A stretch of DNA of 64,000 nt. Origin: TMED27 sp964350435. Its GTDB lineage: Bacteria > Pseudomonadota > Alphaproteobacteria > Micavibrionales > Micavibrionaceae. Both the position numbers and the translations under genes were made by a program. Shown piece after piece: positions 39,478-48,504 of this stretch; position 1 is the stretch's first letter; every line of letters starts with the position of its first letter. Under the pieces are notes generated by a model, which was not told the origin of the DNA, did no database searches, and saw only the letters and a list, made by a program, of their open reading frames with translations. The stretch covers positions 28,759-92,758 of the forward strand of contig CAYGJS010000005.1 in NCBI GenBank assembly GCA_964350435.1, written 5' to 3'.

Positions 39478-40236
39478 TTAAGCGATTTTCTTGAGATACC
39501 CATCGGGGCAGCATGTGACCTGAAGTTTGGCTTCAAAATCTTTATCAATTTCAAAATCCTTGTTGCCTTTCATGAACGCATGAACGGCGGTTTTTGGGTT
39601 ATTGCCGGGATCCCACGGGCGGTTTTCGAAGAACCCTTTGGGCATGTCTTCGACAAAGGTATCGAAGACCACACAGTAGCTGCCCTTTGACACCAGCGGA
39701 GCGTAGGCTTCCAGCTCCGCCAAGACGTGGTCATGTGTATGCATGGAATCAAGGAAGACCATGACTTTGTCGTGCTTCGCGGCGATAGCGTGGACCTTGT
39801 CGATTGTTGATTGATCGACGGAGGAGCCTTCGATCATTTCGATCAGATAGGAGAGCGGATGGTTTTCGATTTCTTTGCGGTTATGTTCGCGGATATCGAT
39901 ATCCAGCCCCAGAACTTTGCGGTTTTGGTTTTCGTATTTGCCGTCTTTGAGGTCGAGCAGCGCGAGCATGGACGCGCTGAGCACCAGTGATCCGCCATGG
40001 GCGATACCTGCTTCAATGATCAAATCCGGTTTGATATCCCAGACGAGTTCCTGTACCGCGACCATATCGGTGGGGTATTGGATAATCGGGCGGCCCATCC
40101 AGTTGTAGTTATAGGGGTAAAACCGCTTCATCGAATATTCGAGCCAGCCGAGCGAGAGCTTCGCGAATTCATCGTTATTTTTGAATTCCTCGATGCGCTT
40201 TGCTTTTTCTTGTTCGAATTGTTTGATCGGGTCCAT
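39478..40236 (-). CDS. CmcI/rhamnosyl O-methyltransferase-family protein
   Basis: A 252-residue protein of the cephalosporin hydroxylase/rhamnosyl O-methyltransferase family, a SAM-dependent methyltransferase fold. Evidence: YPYNYNWMGRPIIQYPTDMVAVQELVWDIKPDLIIEAGIAHGGSLVLSASML (SAM-binding loop EAGIAHGGS), VLGLDIDIREHNRKEI, and KVMVFLDSMHTHDHVLAELEAYAPLVSKGSYCVVFDTF. Such proteins often sit in polysaccharide or glycan clusters. It probably O-methylates a sugar of the glycan. It is transcribed with the SDR and acyltransferase genes upstream on the minus strand. Confidence 0.88.
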   Translation of the reverse strand: MDPIKQFEQEKAKRIEEFKNNDEFAKLSLGWLEYSMKRFYPYNYNWMGRPIIQYPTDMVAVQELVWDIKPDLIIEAGIAHGGSLVLSASMLALLDLKDGKYENQNRKVLGLDIDIREHNRKEIENHPLSYLIEMIEGSSVDQSTIDKVHAIAAKHDKVMVFLDSMHTHDHVLAELEAYAPLVSKGSYCVVFDTFVEDMPKGFFENRPWDPGNNPKTAVHAFMKGNKDFEIDKDFEAKLQVTCCPDGYLKKIA

Positions 40237-40249
40237 GGTCGTGCCTTTT

Positions 40250-41047
40250 CTAGTTTTTGTATTGCTCTACAAGCTGCGGTAATTTCAGCGTAAAGCTTTG
40301 CGGGTTATAATCAAATTCCTGTCTGATCCTGTCCACATTTATCGGCGGAAAAGTCGAAAGCGGCGCGGCGGGGTCATATATTTTTTTGCATGCCAGAATA
40401 TCGGCCAGCGTATCGACAATATCAGCAAAGCGGGTGTTTTCTCCGCTGGCGAGGTTATAAAGGCGATGCTCTCCCTTAGTTGCTATCTCGGCAAGAAGGG
40501 CGGCGACGTCTTCGACCATGATGAAGTCTTTATGGCTGTCGGGGCTGGCTTGGAGTTTGATCTCGCCTTTGATGCCGTCGCGGATGATGGCTTGGATGAA
40601 GTTTTCGGAGGTTTCGTCGTAGCCCGCGACATTGGACAGGCGAGCAACGCGGATGTTCGGATTATCGAGCGTCAGGCACAGGCTTTCACCTGCGAGCTTG
40701 GTGATGTTGTAAAGATCAGACGGGTCGTTCGGGTTGACCTGAAGGTTTGCGTCCTCCCTGCCCTCCTCTGCTCCTTGATAAACACGGGTGGAGGACAGAT
40801 AGGTGAAACTGTCAAATTTTGTGTTTTTGAGGGTTTTTTCGAGCAGGCCTACATGTGCTTCGACGGTGGCGAAGGGGCGATGGCGGAAATCAGCCGTCAG
40901 GCCGATGCAGTAAATGACGTGACCGAGGCTAGCTTTGCCTTCAAGGAGCTGATCAGGTTCGGGGGTTGCGACGGTGTGACCTTGCTCGCTGAGAAATTTA
41001 ACGCAGTTTCTGCCAATAAAGCCGCGCGCGCCCAGAACCGTGAACAT
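40250..41047 (-). CDS. NAD-dependent epimerase/dehydratase (SDR)
   Basis: A 265-residue extended SDR enzyme: N-terminal VLGARGFIGRNCVKFL (GxxGxxG), LSSTRVYQGAEEG and catalytic YNITK (Tyr and Lys three apart). It acts on a nucleotide sugar, probably as a 4-ketoreductase or epimerase finishing the CDP-deoxysugar; the exact product cannot be told. The start overlaps the acyltransferase stop (TGATG). Confidence 0.85.
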   Translation of the reverse strand: MFTVLGARGFIGRNCVKFLSEQGHTVATPEPDQLLEGKASLGHVIYCIGLTADFRHRPFATVEAHVGLLEKTLKNTKFDSFTYLSSTRVYQGAEEGREDANLQVNPNDPSDLYNITKLAGESLCLTLDNPNIRVARLSNVAGYDETSENFIQAIIRDGIKGEIKLQASPDSHKDFIMVEDVAALLAEIATKGEHRLYNLASGENTRFADIVDTLADILACKKIYDPAAPLSTFPPINVDRIRQEFDYNPQSFTLKLPQLVEQYKN

Positions 41048-41538
41048 CAGCTGCGCTCCCCGACGATTTCCAGCGGGCTGCCTGCGTATATTTTATAAGC
41101 CTCAAGCCGCCCGCGTATGACCGAGCCTGCGGCAATTACGCATCCCTTTTCGATATACGCGCCGTCGAGAATAACGCAATTTGCGCCGATCCAGACATCG
41201 TCTTCGATGATGATGCCGCCTTTGCTGGGTTTAAAGCGTTGTTCGACGATTTTTTTATCTTTGCTGGCGTATTCGTGGTTGGTCGGGGCGAGCGTACAAT
41301 TAGCGGCGATCAGGACATCATTGCCGATGGTGATGCCGTTGCCCGTATACAGCACGCAGCCTGCGTTAATGTAACTGCCTTCGCCGATGATGACATCGCC
41401 GCTGCCGCCCGCCGGTTTGATCTTGACGAAGGAGTCGATGACTGCCCGCGCCTTGATTTCAATTTTAGTTCCATGCACAGACTCTTCGATATCTGCATAT
41501 TTCGAAACCTTAGCATTTGAATTTATGATGAGCGCCAT
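41047..41538 (-). CDS. Hexapeptide-repeat acyltransferase (LbH family)
   Basis: A 163-residue left-handed beta-helix protein with hexapeptide repeats: VIIGEGSYINAGCVLYTGNGITIGNDVLIAANCTLAPTNH, then GGIIIEDDVWIGANCVILDGAYIEKGCVIAAGSVIRG. The NH of LAPTNHEY is the likely catalytic His region. Such enzymes transfer acetyl groups to sugars. It is first in a three-gene minus-strand unit and divergent from the GT2 gene, with only 39 bases between the starts. Confidence 0.88.
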   Translation of the reverse strand: MALIINSNAKVSKYADIEESVHGTKIEIKARAVIDSFVKIKPAGGSGDVIIGEGSYINAGCVLYTGNGITIGNDVLIAANCTLAPTNHEYASKDKKIVEQRFKPSKGGIIIEDDVWIGANCVILDGAYIEKGCVIAAGSVIRGRLEAYKIYAGSPLEIVGERS

Positions 41539-41577
41539 ATAAGTTACCTTTTAACAAGTCAGAAAGAATGTTCTCAT

Positions 41578-42429
41578 ATGATTGAAGCAAAAGCCATAAT
41601 CGGCGTGCCGTTTTTTAATGAAAAAAAATACCTGCAAGAAACGCTTGCGTGTCTTGAGGCGATTCCCAAAGACGTCGATGTAAGGTTTTTCCTGTGTGAC
41701 AATGTTTCGAATGACGGCAGCAGCGAGATTGCCGCAGCGTTTGCAGAGCGCGATGATCGCTTTGTTTATCATCTGCAGGACAAGAATATCGGCGCAACCA
41801 ATAATTTTAAATACGCGTTTAACAATTCTAAATCCGAGTATTTTATGTGGCTGGGCGCGCATGATTTGATTAATCCCGAATACCCGCAAGGGGCGATTGA
41901 TGCGTTTGAGGCCAATGCCGAGATTTCTTATGCGGCAGCCATTCCGTACGCATTTAAAGATGATGTGAGCGGCGCGATAGAGCAGCCGAACGCGATGTAT
42001 AAAGGTTTTAATGATGATCGTTTGGTACGGTATATGGAGTCTGTGGCCAAGCTGAATATCTGCACGATTTTGAATTCGTTCTTTCGGCGCAAATATCTTG
42101 ATAACTTCACTTTGGCCGAAACGATTTCATGGGATCATGTGCTGATCAGCCATTTAATGTGGCACGGCCCTGTGAACTATGTTGAGGGCAGCCAATATCT
42201 GCGGCGATATTTCGAGAGCGAGATCAGCCGCGAGGAAAAAATGGCAGGAACCGAGCGTAAAACAACCAAATACCCGCGTATCCGGTTCCTTGAGTTTTAT
42301 GTCGAGGATTTTCAAAAGCTTTACGGCGCGGAGAATGCGCTTTGCGATTATCTTTCCAATAAAATGCTGAATCTTCTTGAACAGCGTTTCGGCTTCTTGG
42401 CCTTTAACCCCTTAGATTTATACGACTAA
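41578..42429 (+). CDS. Family 2 glycosyltransferase
   Basis: A 283-residue GT-A enzyme: N-terminal AIIGVPFFNEKKYLQETLACLEAI, FFLCDNVSNDGSSEIA (nucleotide binding), and YFMWLGAHDLINPEYP near the DxD position (Asp in AHDL). It would add a sugar from an activated donor to the growing glycan. The last third (FLEFYVEDFQKLYGAENALCDYL) is specific to this protein. It is 19 bases upstream of the TylF-like gene and probably co-transcribed. Confidence 0.87.
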   Translation: MIEAKAIIGVPFFNEKKYLQETLACLEAIPKDVDVRFFLCDNVSNDGSSEIAAAFAERDDRFVYHLQDKNIGATNNFKYAFNNSKSEYFMWLGAHDLINPEYPQGAIDAFEANAEISYAAAIPYAFKDDVSGAIEQPNAMYKGFNDDRLVRYMESVAKLNICTILNSFFRRKYLDNFTLAETISWDHVLISHLMWHGPVNYVEGSQYLRRYFESEISREEKMAGTERKTTKYPRIRFLEFYVEDFQKLYGAENALCDYLSNKMLNLLEQRFGFLAFNPLDLYD

Positions 42430-42448
42430 AAAACAGGACTTAAACTTT

Positions 42449-43228
42449 ATGGCGAAAATTATTCAGACAGAAATTCTTCTTGATGACGGCACCTATTTTC
42501 AATGCACGCCGACCGTGCAAGGGCGTTATGCGCATATGGCGGATCGCTTCAAGACGTGGGGGCAAACGATTTCTTTCGACAAAAATTACGACTTCAAGCA
42601 GATTTTTGACAAAATGATTGAATCACGCGGGGCGCGAATTACCGATCAAAATGTGCGGCTGGTTTCTTGGCGCGCGCATGTAGCGGCGTCACTGGCCAGC
42701 TTTGCGAAAGAGCGCGGAAGCACGATGGTGGAGTGCGGCGTACATTTGGGCATTTTATCGGGCGCAATATGCGGGCTTTTGGAAAAAACAGGCTTGGGGA
42801 AGCTGGAGAGTTTTTATCTCTTTGATACGTTTGAGGGCATTCCCAAAGACCAGATCGAAAAAGAAGGGATTGCCGATTTCCACAATGAGCACAGCTATAC
42901 CGAGGATGTTTACAGCTTTGTTAAGGGCGAGTTCGAGAAATACCCCTATGTGAAGGTGGTGCAAGGCGCGGTTCCTGATGTTTTGGCAGATTATAAAGAC
43001 ATTAAGGATGTTTCGTATCTCTCGATTGATATGAATATTTTATACCCCGAGCAAAAGGCGATGGAGTTTTTCTGGGATCGGATGGTGCCGGGCGGGTATA
43101 TTTTGCTTGATGATTATGGCTTTGCAGGGCATGAAAAGCAGCAAGCCTATTTCGACCACTTTTTTGCCGAGCGGAATTGCATGCCTGTGCAACTGCCGAC
43201 CGGTCAGGGTTTGGTTTTCAAGATTTAG
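42449..43228 (+). CDS. TylF/MycF-family O-methyltransferase
   Basis: A 259-residue SAM-dependent methyltransferase of the macrocin O-methyltransferase type: TMVECGVHLGILSGAICGLLEKTG (SAM loop), FYLFDTFEGIPKDQIEKEG, VPDVLADYKDIKDVSYLSIDMNILYPEQKAMEFFWDRMVPGGYILLDDYGF (metal-binding Asp pairs). Relatives methylate sugar hydroxyls on macrolides or O-antigens. Here it probably methylates a glycan sugar. Its TAG overlaps the stop of the convergent next gene by 4 bases. Confidence 0.86.
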   Translation: MAKIIQTEILLDDGTYFQCTPTVQGRYAHMADRFKTWGQTISFDKNYDFKQIFDKMIESRGARITDQNVRLVSWRAHVAASLASFAKERGSTMVECGVHLGILSGAICGLLEKTGLGKLESFYLFDTFEGIPKDQIEKEGIADFHNEHSYTEDVYSFVKGEFEKYPYVKVVQGAVPDVLADYKDIKDVSYLSIDMNILYPEQKAMEFFWDRMVPGGYILLDDYGFAGHEKQQAYFDHFFAERNCMPVQLPTGQGLVFKI

Positions 43229-44067
43229 ACTTTATTCTGGGCGACCATAGTGCCCTTGCCGACCATTTTTACGCCGATAACATTCAGATAGCCTTGCGTA
43301 TGCCATTCGATCATACTGAGAATTTCAGTGTCACGGTATGAGTCATCGAGAAAGAAAAGCGTTTCTGCACCTGAATAGAGTTTTAAAATCGGAACAGTCA
43401 GCATCCGTGTAAACAGGTTTCCGCCCTCCTTACCGCCTGTTGGACCATCGATGATAATCATGTCGGGCATTTGCCCCCCGAGAGCTTCATGCAGAGCGTT
43501 CTCATCGAAGCCGTAACTTACGAGCTGTGATTGCCCCCAAAAGGGTTTTTCCAACGTGTAATTACATAGGGGGAAAATGAGGGGCTTTACGATATCGCTA
43601 GTGCCCGCCTTTTCCACCATAGCCATGGTTTCGGTTAAATAGGCGTCGGATTGGTCTATTGTTACGTAGCGCGGAGCACTGGATGTGGCGGCTACATGTT
43701 TCTTTTGGTGCGCCGACAATATGGGAGTGCTGATCCCCGATCCCAGTTCCAAGATGGTTTGAGGCTTATAATGCTCAATCACATCTTTCAGGAACAAAAT
43801 ACTGTCCGGCTCCATACTAAAATTATTATAGTTATAATCGTTCTTCACCTTTGCCATTACCGGGTCTTTGAGAAGGGTTTGGTAATGCTCTGGGGAATGC
43901 TCGTTTTCAGGGAAAATTGATTTGCGAATGCCTAGGCGCTGGATGAAGGAAACAAACTCCGAAAACGGACAGAGGCTTAATTGGAGCCGTCGATCTTGGG
44001 GTTTTTGTGGGGGAAGCCATTTTAAAGCGGCGGTTTTGGGCAGTTCTTTTTCTTGTAAAACACTCAT
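43225..44067 (-). CDS. Methyltransferase-like protein, tandem paralogue B
   Basis: A 280-residue protein starting at ATG 44067, where TAATG couples it to the upstream paralogue. It has a class I methyltransferase-like core: NNFSMEPDSILFLKDVIEHYKPQTILELGSGISTPILSAHQ (glycine loop ELGSGIS), YVTIDQSDAYLTETM and MPDMIIIDGPTGGKEGG (Asp after strand 4). The N-terminal part (CPFSEFVSFIQRLGIRKSIFPENEHSPEHYQTLL) is shared with paralogue A. No named family was recognised. Likely a sugar methyltransferase, by fold and context. Confidence 0.7.
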   Translation of the reverse strand: MSVLQEKELPKTAALKWLPPQKPQDRRLQLSLCPFSEFVSFIQRLGIRKSIFPENEHSPEHYQTLLKDPVMAKVKNDYNYNNFSMEPDSILFLKDVIEHYKPQTILELGSGISTPILSAHQKKHVAATSSAPRYVTIDQSDAYLTETMAMVEKAGTSDIVKPLIFPLCNYTLEKPFWGQSQLVSYGFDENALHEALGGQMPDMIIIDGPTGGKEGGNLFTRMLTVPILKLYSGAETLFFLDDSYRDTEILSMIEWHTQGYLNVIGVKMVGKGTMVAQNKV

Positions 44068-44924
44068 TACGCCGATCCTGCAACGTGAATGGGCGCGAGC
44101 GCAACCATTATGCCATTGCCGGCAGCTTTCACGCCAATAATGTTCGCTACGCCGCTTTGCTGCCATTGATCCATGGCGAATATTTCGGGATCCATATATG
44201 CGCCTGTCATAAAATATACTGCCTTTTCAGACGCATAGAGTGACAGAATCGGTAAAGTCAGCGTTTTTGCGAGAGAGGCACCCGCAAGAGATTTTCCATC
44301 TATCGGGCCGTCAATAATGATCATGTCGGGGCGGATGCCTCCAAGAGCTTTATGGATGGTGGCTTCGTCAAAATCTAAACAGGGAATTGCCTTTTCATCC
44401 AATGTGAAGGCTTCGCTGATGTTATAGCGGGTCATTGGCAGGGTTATCACGTCCAGCGCACTCCCTATTTTTGCTTTTTCCGCAAGATCTTTTATTGTTT
44501 CGGCATGGTCTTCATCTTGTTCCAGTACAACGTATTTCGCAGAGTTTCCAACAACGCTCGCTTGATGGCTGGATAAAGACAAAGAGCTTATGCCTGCGCC
44601 CAGTTCCAGCACCACTTGCGGTTTGAACATGCTGATTGCTTCGCGCAAGAAGAGGATTGCTTCGGGTTCCATAGAATGGCTCGAGAAAATATGCTCGTCT
44701 TCCAGCGCGTGCATCACAGGGTCATTTTTGCGCAAAAATTCAAGAGGTTCTGGCGCGAAGTTTGTTTTCGGTTTGAATGAATTGCGCCCACCAATGCGCT
44801 TATGCATGGCGTGAAACTCCGAAAACGGCAGTATATCTGCGCTCAGCTCGCGCCCTTGCGGCAGATCAGGCTCTGTCCATTCGAGTTTCAAGCTCATTGG
44901 TAAGTCTTTTACATCTTCGCTCAT
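44067..44924 (-). CDS. Methyltransferase-like protein, tandem paralogue A
   Basis: A 285-residue protein homologous to its downstream neighbour: LPFSEFHAMHKRIGGRNSFKPKTNFAPEPLEFL, SSHSMEPEAILFLREAISMFKPQVVLELGAGISSLSLSSHQ, RPDMIIIDGPIDGKSLAG and GVANIIGVKAAGNGIMVAL align throughout with paralogue B. The glycine loop and the DGP motif suggest a SAM-binding Rossmann fold. It lies directly downstream of the TPR-GT41 gene (4-base overlap), so a role in modifying the same glycan is likely but unproven. Confidence 0.7.
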   Translation of the reverse strand: MSEDVKDLPMSLKLEWTEPDLPQGRELSADILPFSEFHAMHKRIGGRNSFKPKTNFAPEPLEFLRKNDPVMHALEDEHIFSSHSMEPEAILFLREAISMFKPQVVLELGAGISSLSLSSHQASVVGNSAKYVVLEQDEDHAETIKDLAEKAKIGSALDVITLPMTRYNISEAFTLDEKAIPCLDFDEATIHKALGGIRPDMIIIDGPIDGKSLAGASLAKTLTLPILSLYASEKAVYFMTGAYMDPEIFAMDQWQQSGVANIIGVKAAGNGIMVALAPIHVAGSA

Positions 44925-46993
44925 TTCTTATCCTTTTTCTTGGTATTTTTCTTATCATAGGCGATTTTTTCATCGCACCAGTCTTTCCACATAAAGCGCA
45001 GGGCTTTTTCGAAGTTCTTTGCAAATTTGGGGCCATCGGTCAGCGGCGAATTCGCAACCTGTTCACGCAGTCCGGCGCGCAGTTTTGCAAGACCCTCAAG
45101 ATCATTGGCCCATTTGACGGCAATATCAATATAATCCTGCTCATCCTTTGCGATCCAGTCAGGCAGGCCGGCATTGTGGAGGTGGGTTGCGGCATGGCGT
45201 CCGGCGAAGGTTTCACCGGGGAGCGTGACCACGGGAACTCCCATCCACAGAGCTTCACAGGTTGTGAGGCCGCCCGTGTAGGGGTGAGGATCAAGGGCGA
45301 TGTCGCAGCGGCTATGGGCTTCCATGAAGTTTTTATGCGGCTCTCCGCCTTCCAGTACAAGGCGATCCACCCCTATGCCATTTTTTGCAAAGGCTTCCTC
45401 GATGTGCTTTTGCGCGTAAGGTGTGTCCAAATTCTGGACTTTCATCAGCAGGCGACTTTTGGGGACGGCCTTCAGGATTTTTGACCATAGATTAATAGTA
45501 TATGTATTTGTTTTACATAGGTTATTCAGGTTTCCGAATGTTACATACCCATTTTTAAGTGCCGGGAGGGGTTGCACGTCCTCGACATATGAAGGAGGTG
45601 AATAGACGATATAATCATCAGGCATACGGTAGATGCGTTCGCTATACCATTTTTCATCACCTTTGGGGATTTGCACATCATCGGCGAGCAGCCAATCCAT
45701 CTGCGGCAAGCCTGTTGTATCGAACAAACCGCCCACCCATTTTGTTTGGACGGGCGCCACGCGGGCGGCGGAAACAGACAATCTGCGCCCGCCTTCCGAA
45801 TGCCCGGTCAGTTCCAGAAGAATGTCAATTTCATCTTCTCTAAGGCGTTTGATCAGTTCATCATTTGACAAGCCGTTGACTTCATGAACACTTTCACATG
45901 CATCATAGAAACGTTTTGTCATATCGTCTCTTTTTGTCAGCAATATGTCGGAATATATATAGACCTCGAATTTGTCTGTATTCAAATTCTCAAACGCGGC
46001 GATTGTCATCCATGTAACCGGATGGCGTTTGAAGGCATTGGAAATCATTCCAATTCTCAATTTCTTATGTTCATCGACTTTATTTTCAAAATCAGAGCGG
46101 GGTTTTTCAATGATTCTCTCGCAGGTCAGCTTGTACCAGTCGTCTATTGCCGTGCGGATTTTCTCTCTGGGAAAATTGGGAACATAATGGGTGTAGAATA
46201 TGTAATTGCTTGAATAAATTATATAATTTGCGACATCTTTGATTTCTATAAGCCGATCAATGCCTTTTTTGAGCAAGCCCTCGTTTTCCTCCGAAAGGCC
46301 AAGATTACACAAAATACTGGCTTTGGCGGCCTGTGCGAGGCCTTGTTCGGGATCAATCTTCAATAGGCTCTCATAAAAATTCAGCGCCATTTCCGGCTGA
46401 TGAATTTTCTCAAATGCACCCGCGACATTCAGCAAGGCTACGGCATGGTTCGGTTCAACGCGCAGAACTCGGATGAAATAGTTTATGGCTTCTCTATATT
46501 TTCCGGCTACGGATAATATCGCCCCCAAAGCATTGAGCGCTTCCGTGTTTTCAGGCTCTTTTTCTATAAATTCCTCGAGAGCAAGTGCCCCTTTTAAATA
46601 ATTTTTTGGGCCGCACTTACTGGCTATACTGCCATAAGCTATGATCAACTCCCGATTTCCGGGATGAAGCTCAAGCGCTTTCTCTGCGGTTTCGATAGCC
46701 TCACCCGTTTTTCCGGCTGTAAAAATTCCATATATTTTGCGGACATGAAGCCCCATATTTTCGGGCTCTTTCTCTATGGCTTTATCCCACATGACGTCGG
46801 CTTGTTCGTGCTGACCTATCTGGGCATAGGCGGCAGCGCACACAGCGTAAGGCCCTATTTCTTTTGGATTATGCTGGATTAAGGCTTCCAGAATTTCCGC
46901 AGACTTTAAATATTCACCCGCTTCAAAAAGCTTGCAGCCCTCTTCAAACTTTCGTGAAAGTTCAAGCAGCATGATTTTGTCTTGTTTTTTCAT
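44921..46993 (-). CDS. TPR-containing GT41 (SPINDLY/OGT-like) protein glycosyltransferase
   Basis: A 690-residue protein: N-terminal TPR repeats over about residues 1-250 (FEEGCKLFEAGEYLKSAEILEALIQHNP, GPYAVCAAAYAQIGQHEQADVMWDKAIEKEPEN, YREAINYFIRVLRVEPNHAVALLNVAGAFEKI) and a C-terminal glycosyltransferase family 41 domain: KLRIGMISNAFKRHPVTWM, VQTKWVGGLFDTTGLPQMDWLLADD, YVTFGNLNNLCKTN and DIALDPHPYTGGLTTCEALWMGVPVVTLPGETFAGR. GT41 enzymes attach sugars to Ser/Thr of proteins. Lying next to and divergent from flagellin, it is the best candidate flagellin glycosyltransferase, functionally like Caulobacter FlmG. Confidence 0.88.
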   Translation of the reverse strand: MKKQDKIMLLELSRKFEEGCKLFEAGEYLKSAEILEALIQHNPKEIGPYAVCAAAYAQIGQHEQADVMWDKAIEKEPENMGLHVRKIYGIFTAGKTGEAIETAEKALELHPGNRELIIAYGSIASKCGPKNYLKGALALEEFIEKEPENTEALNALGAILSVAGKYREAINYFIRVLRVEPNHAVALLNVAGAFEKIHQPEMALNFYESLLKIDPEQGLAQAAKASILCNLGLSEENEGLLKKGIDRLIEIKDVANYIIYSSNYIFYTHYVPNFPREKIRTAIDDWYKLTCERIIEKPRSDFENKVDEHKKLRIGMISNAFKRHPVTWMTIAAFENLNTDKFEVYIYSDILLTKRDDMTKRFYDACESVHEVNGLSNDELIKRLREDEIDILLELTGHSEGGRRLSVSAARVAPVQTKWVGGLFDTTGLPQMDWLLADDVQIPKGDEKWYSERIYRMPDDYIVYSPPSYVEDVQPLPALKNGYVTFGNLNNLCKTNTYTINLWSKILKAVPKSRLLMKVQNLDTPYAQKHIEEAFAKNGIGVDRLVLEGGEPHKNFMEAHSRCDIALDPHPYTGGLTTCEALWMGVPVVTLPGETFAGRHAATHLHNAGLPDWIAKDEQDYIDIAVKWANDLEGLAKLRAGLREQVANSPLTDGPKFAKNFEKALRFMWKDWCDEKIAYDKKNTKKKDKK

Positions 46994-47081
46994 AATTTTA
47001 TAGGACGGGTTTCGAATTTTTGTGAAGAAACTCTATCATCACTCCCGCCATAAAACCAGAGAGATGGGGGTAAGGCAAAAA

Positions 47082-47096
47082 TTAACTGCAATTTAA
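47082..47096 (+). promoter_or_regulatory. CtrA-type site TTAA-N7-TTAA upstream of flagellin
   Basis: TTAACTGCAATTTAA matches the alphaproteobacterial CtrA consensus spacing exactly, 85 bases before the flagellin start. CckA, the kinase at the head of the CtrA pathway, is encoded in this window. No sigma-54 GG-N10-GC site was found here, unlike Caulobacter flagellin genes. Confidence 0.6.
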
Positions 47097-47180
47097 CTGT
47101 TTTTCGTGTAAGGTGGTAAGAGGTCATAGGATTTGACCTGTTTTTTATCACTGAACGAAACCTAGGAAAGGAACTTTATT

Positions 47181-48440
47181 ATGTCAGGTGATGTAGCACT
47201 AACGTCCGCTTTGCGGAACAACCTTCTCTCCCTTCAACAAACGCAACGCTCGATTGATACGACTCAGCTTCGTCTTTCGACAGGTAAGCGCGTGAACTCA
47301 GCACTAGATAATCCGCTGAACTTCTTCCGCGCCGAATCCTTCGGAAACCGTGCCGACGACCTCAACACGTTGCTAGACGGGATTGCCCTCTCTATCCGGA
47401 CCATCGAAGAAGCCGATGCCGGGGTAACCGCGGTTCTGGCCCAGCTAGACTCCGCACAATCTCTTGCTGACCAGGCACAAAACGAAATCAATGCGAATGC
47501 TGGCTCAAAAGTCATTGCTGACCTTGATATCCGCACTGCCGGTGCTGCTGCGGCGGCGGGAGCTACGCTTATCAGTGCCCTTTTGGGGGATATTGAAGGC
47601 TTTGCTGCCGGTGACCGTATTACAGTTAAGCTGGATGCAGGTGACCTGAACACAGCAGGCGGCGTTTACACCGCAGGCGTTGCAGGTGCCGGGTCATTGA
47701 CTGACTTGATCAATGCGATCACAGGTCTTGGCGGCGGTTCAGTTGGCGCAGTCTTGACTGCGGCGATTGTCGGCTCCTCCTTCCAGATCACATCGACAGA
47801 TGGTCTGGCGATCGACTCATTCTCGATCGAAGTGACCGATGCAGCAACACCCAACACAAACGCTGAAATCACAGTCGACAACACTGTGATCGGTAACGGT
47901 AAAGATATCCGTATCTTTACAGGCAGCCGTACAACATTGAAGGACATCTCAGAGCGTTATAACAGAACGTTGAACGAGATTACTGCGATTGTTGGTGATG
48001 CAAGCTATCAGGGTATTAACCTGCTCGAAGGCGATGACTTGTTGACGATCTTCAACGAAGATGGTTCAAGCACATTGACCACACGTGGTGAGGACTTCCG
48101 TGCCAATGCCACAGGTCTTGGTCTGACATCGTTTACCGGTACAGGTTACTTCAATACTCAGGCAGAAGTGTCCTCGCGTGTGAACGAACTTGCAGACGCT
48201 ATTCGTGATGTACGGAACTTCGGTTCTACGATCGCGAACGACTTGTCGATCATCCAGACACGGAGGGACTTTACTGAAAGTACAGTAAACACGCTTCGTG
48301 CGGGTGCTGACGACTTGACATTGGCCGATCTGAACGAAGAAGGTGCGAACTTGCTGGCTCTGCAGACCAGACAGCAGCTCGGTACGACATCGTTGTCATT
48401 GGCTTCTCAGTCACAGCAGTCAGTCCTTCGACTCTTCTAA
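47181..48440 (+). CDS. fliC: Flagellin
   Basis: The filament protein, 419 residues. The N-terminus (ALRNNLLSLQQTQRSIDTTQLRLSTGKRVNSALDNPLNFF) and C-terminus (DLTLADLNEEGANLLALQTRQQLGTTSLSLASQSQQSVLRLF) are the conserved D0/D1 coiled regions. The middle, Ala/Gly/Thr-rich (GSLTDLINAITGLGGGSVGAVLTAAIVGSS, TPNTNAEITVDN), is the exposed variable part with many Ser/Thr for glycosylation. AAAGGAAC precedes the start. Codon use is smoother and less GC-biased than its neighbours, as expected for a very highly expressed gene. Followed by a terminator and flbT-flaF. Confidence 0.95.
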   Translation: MSGDVALTSALRNNLLSLQQTQRSIDTTQLRLSTGKRVNSALDNPLNFFRAESFGNRADDLNTLLDGIALSIRTIEEADAGVTAVLAQLDSAQSLADQAQNEINANAGSKVIADLDIRTAGAAAAAGATLISALLGDIEGFAAGDRITVKLDAGDLNTAGGVYTAGVAGAGSLTDLINAITGLGGGSVGAVLTAAIVGSSFQITSTDGLAIDSFSIEVTDAATPNTNAEITVDNTVIGNGKDIRIFTGSRTTLKDISERYNRTLNEITAIVGDASYQGINLLEGDDLLTIFNEDGSSTLTTRGEDFRANATGLGLTSFTGTGYFNTQAEVSSRVNELADAIRDVRNFGSTIANDLSIIQTRRDFTESTVNTLRAGADDLTLADLNEEGANLLALQTRQQLGTTSLSLASQSQQSVLRLF

Positions 48441-48472
48441 TTCTAATAATTGGGGCATTGCCCGAAAACACC

Positions 48473-48504
48473 AAAAGCCCTGGCAGAACGCCGGGGCTTT
48501 TTTT
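48473..48504 (+). terminator. Rho-independent terminator after flagellin
   Basis: AAAAGCCC pairs with GGGGCTTTT around a TGGCAGAACGCC loop, followed by seven T. It lies 33 bases after the flagellin stop, and so separates flagellin from flbT. Confidence 0.88.
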
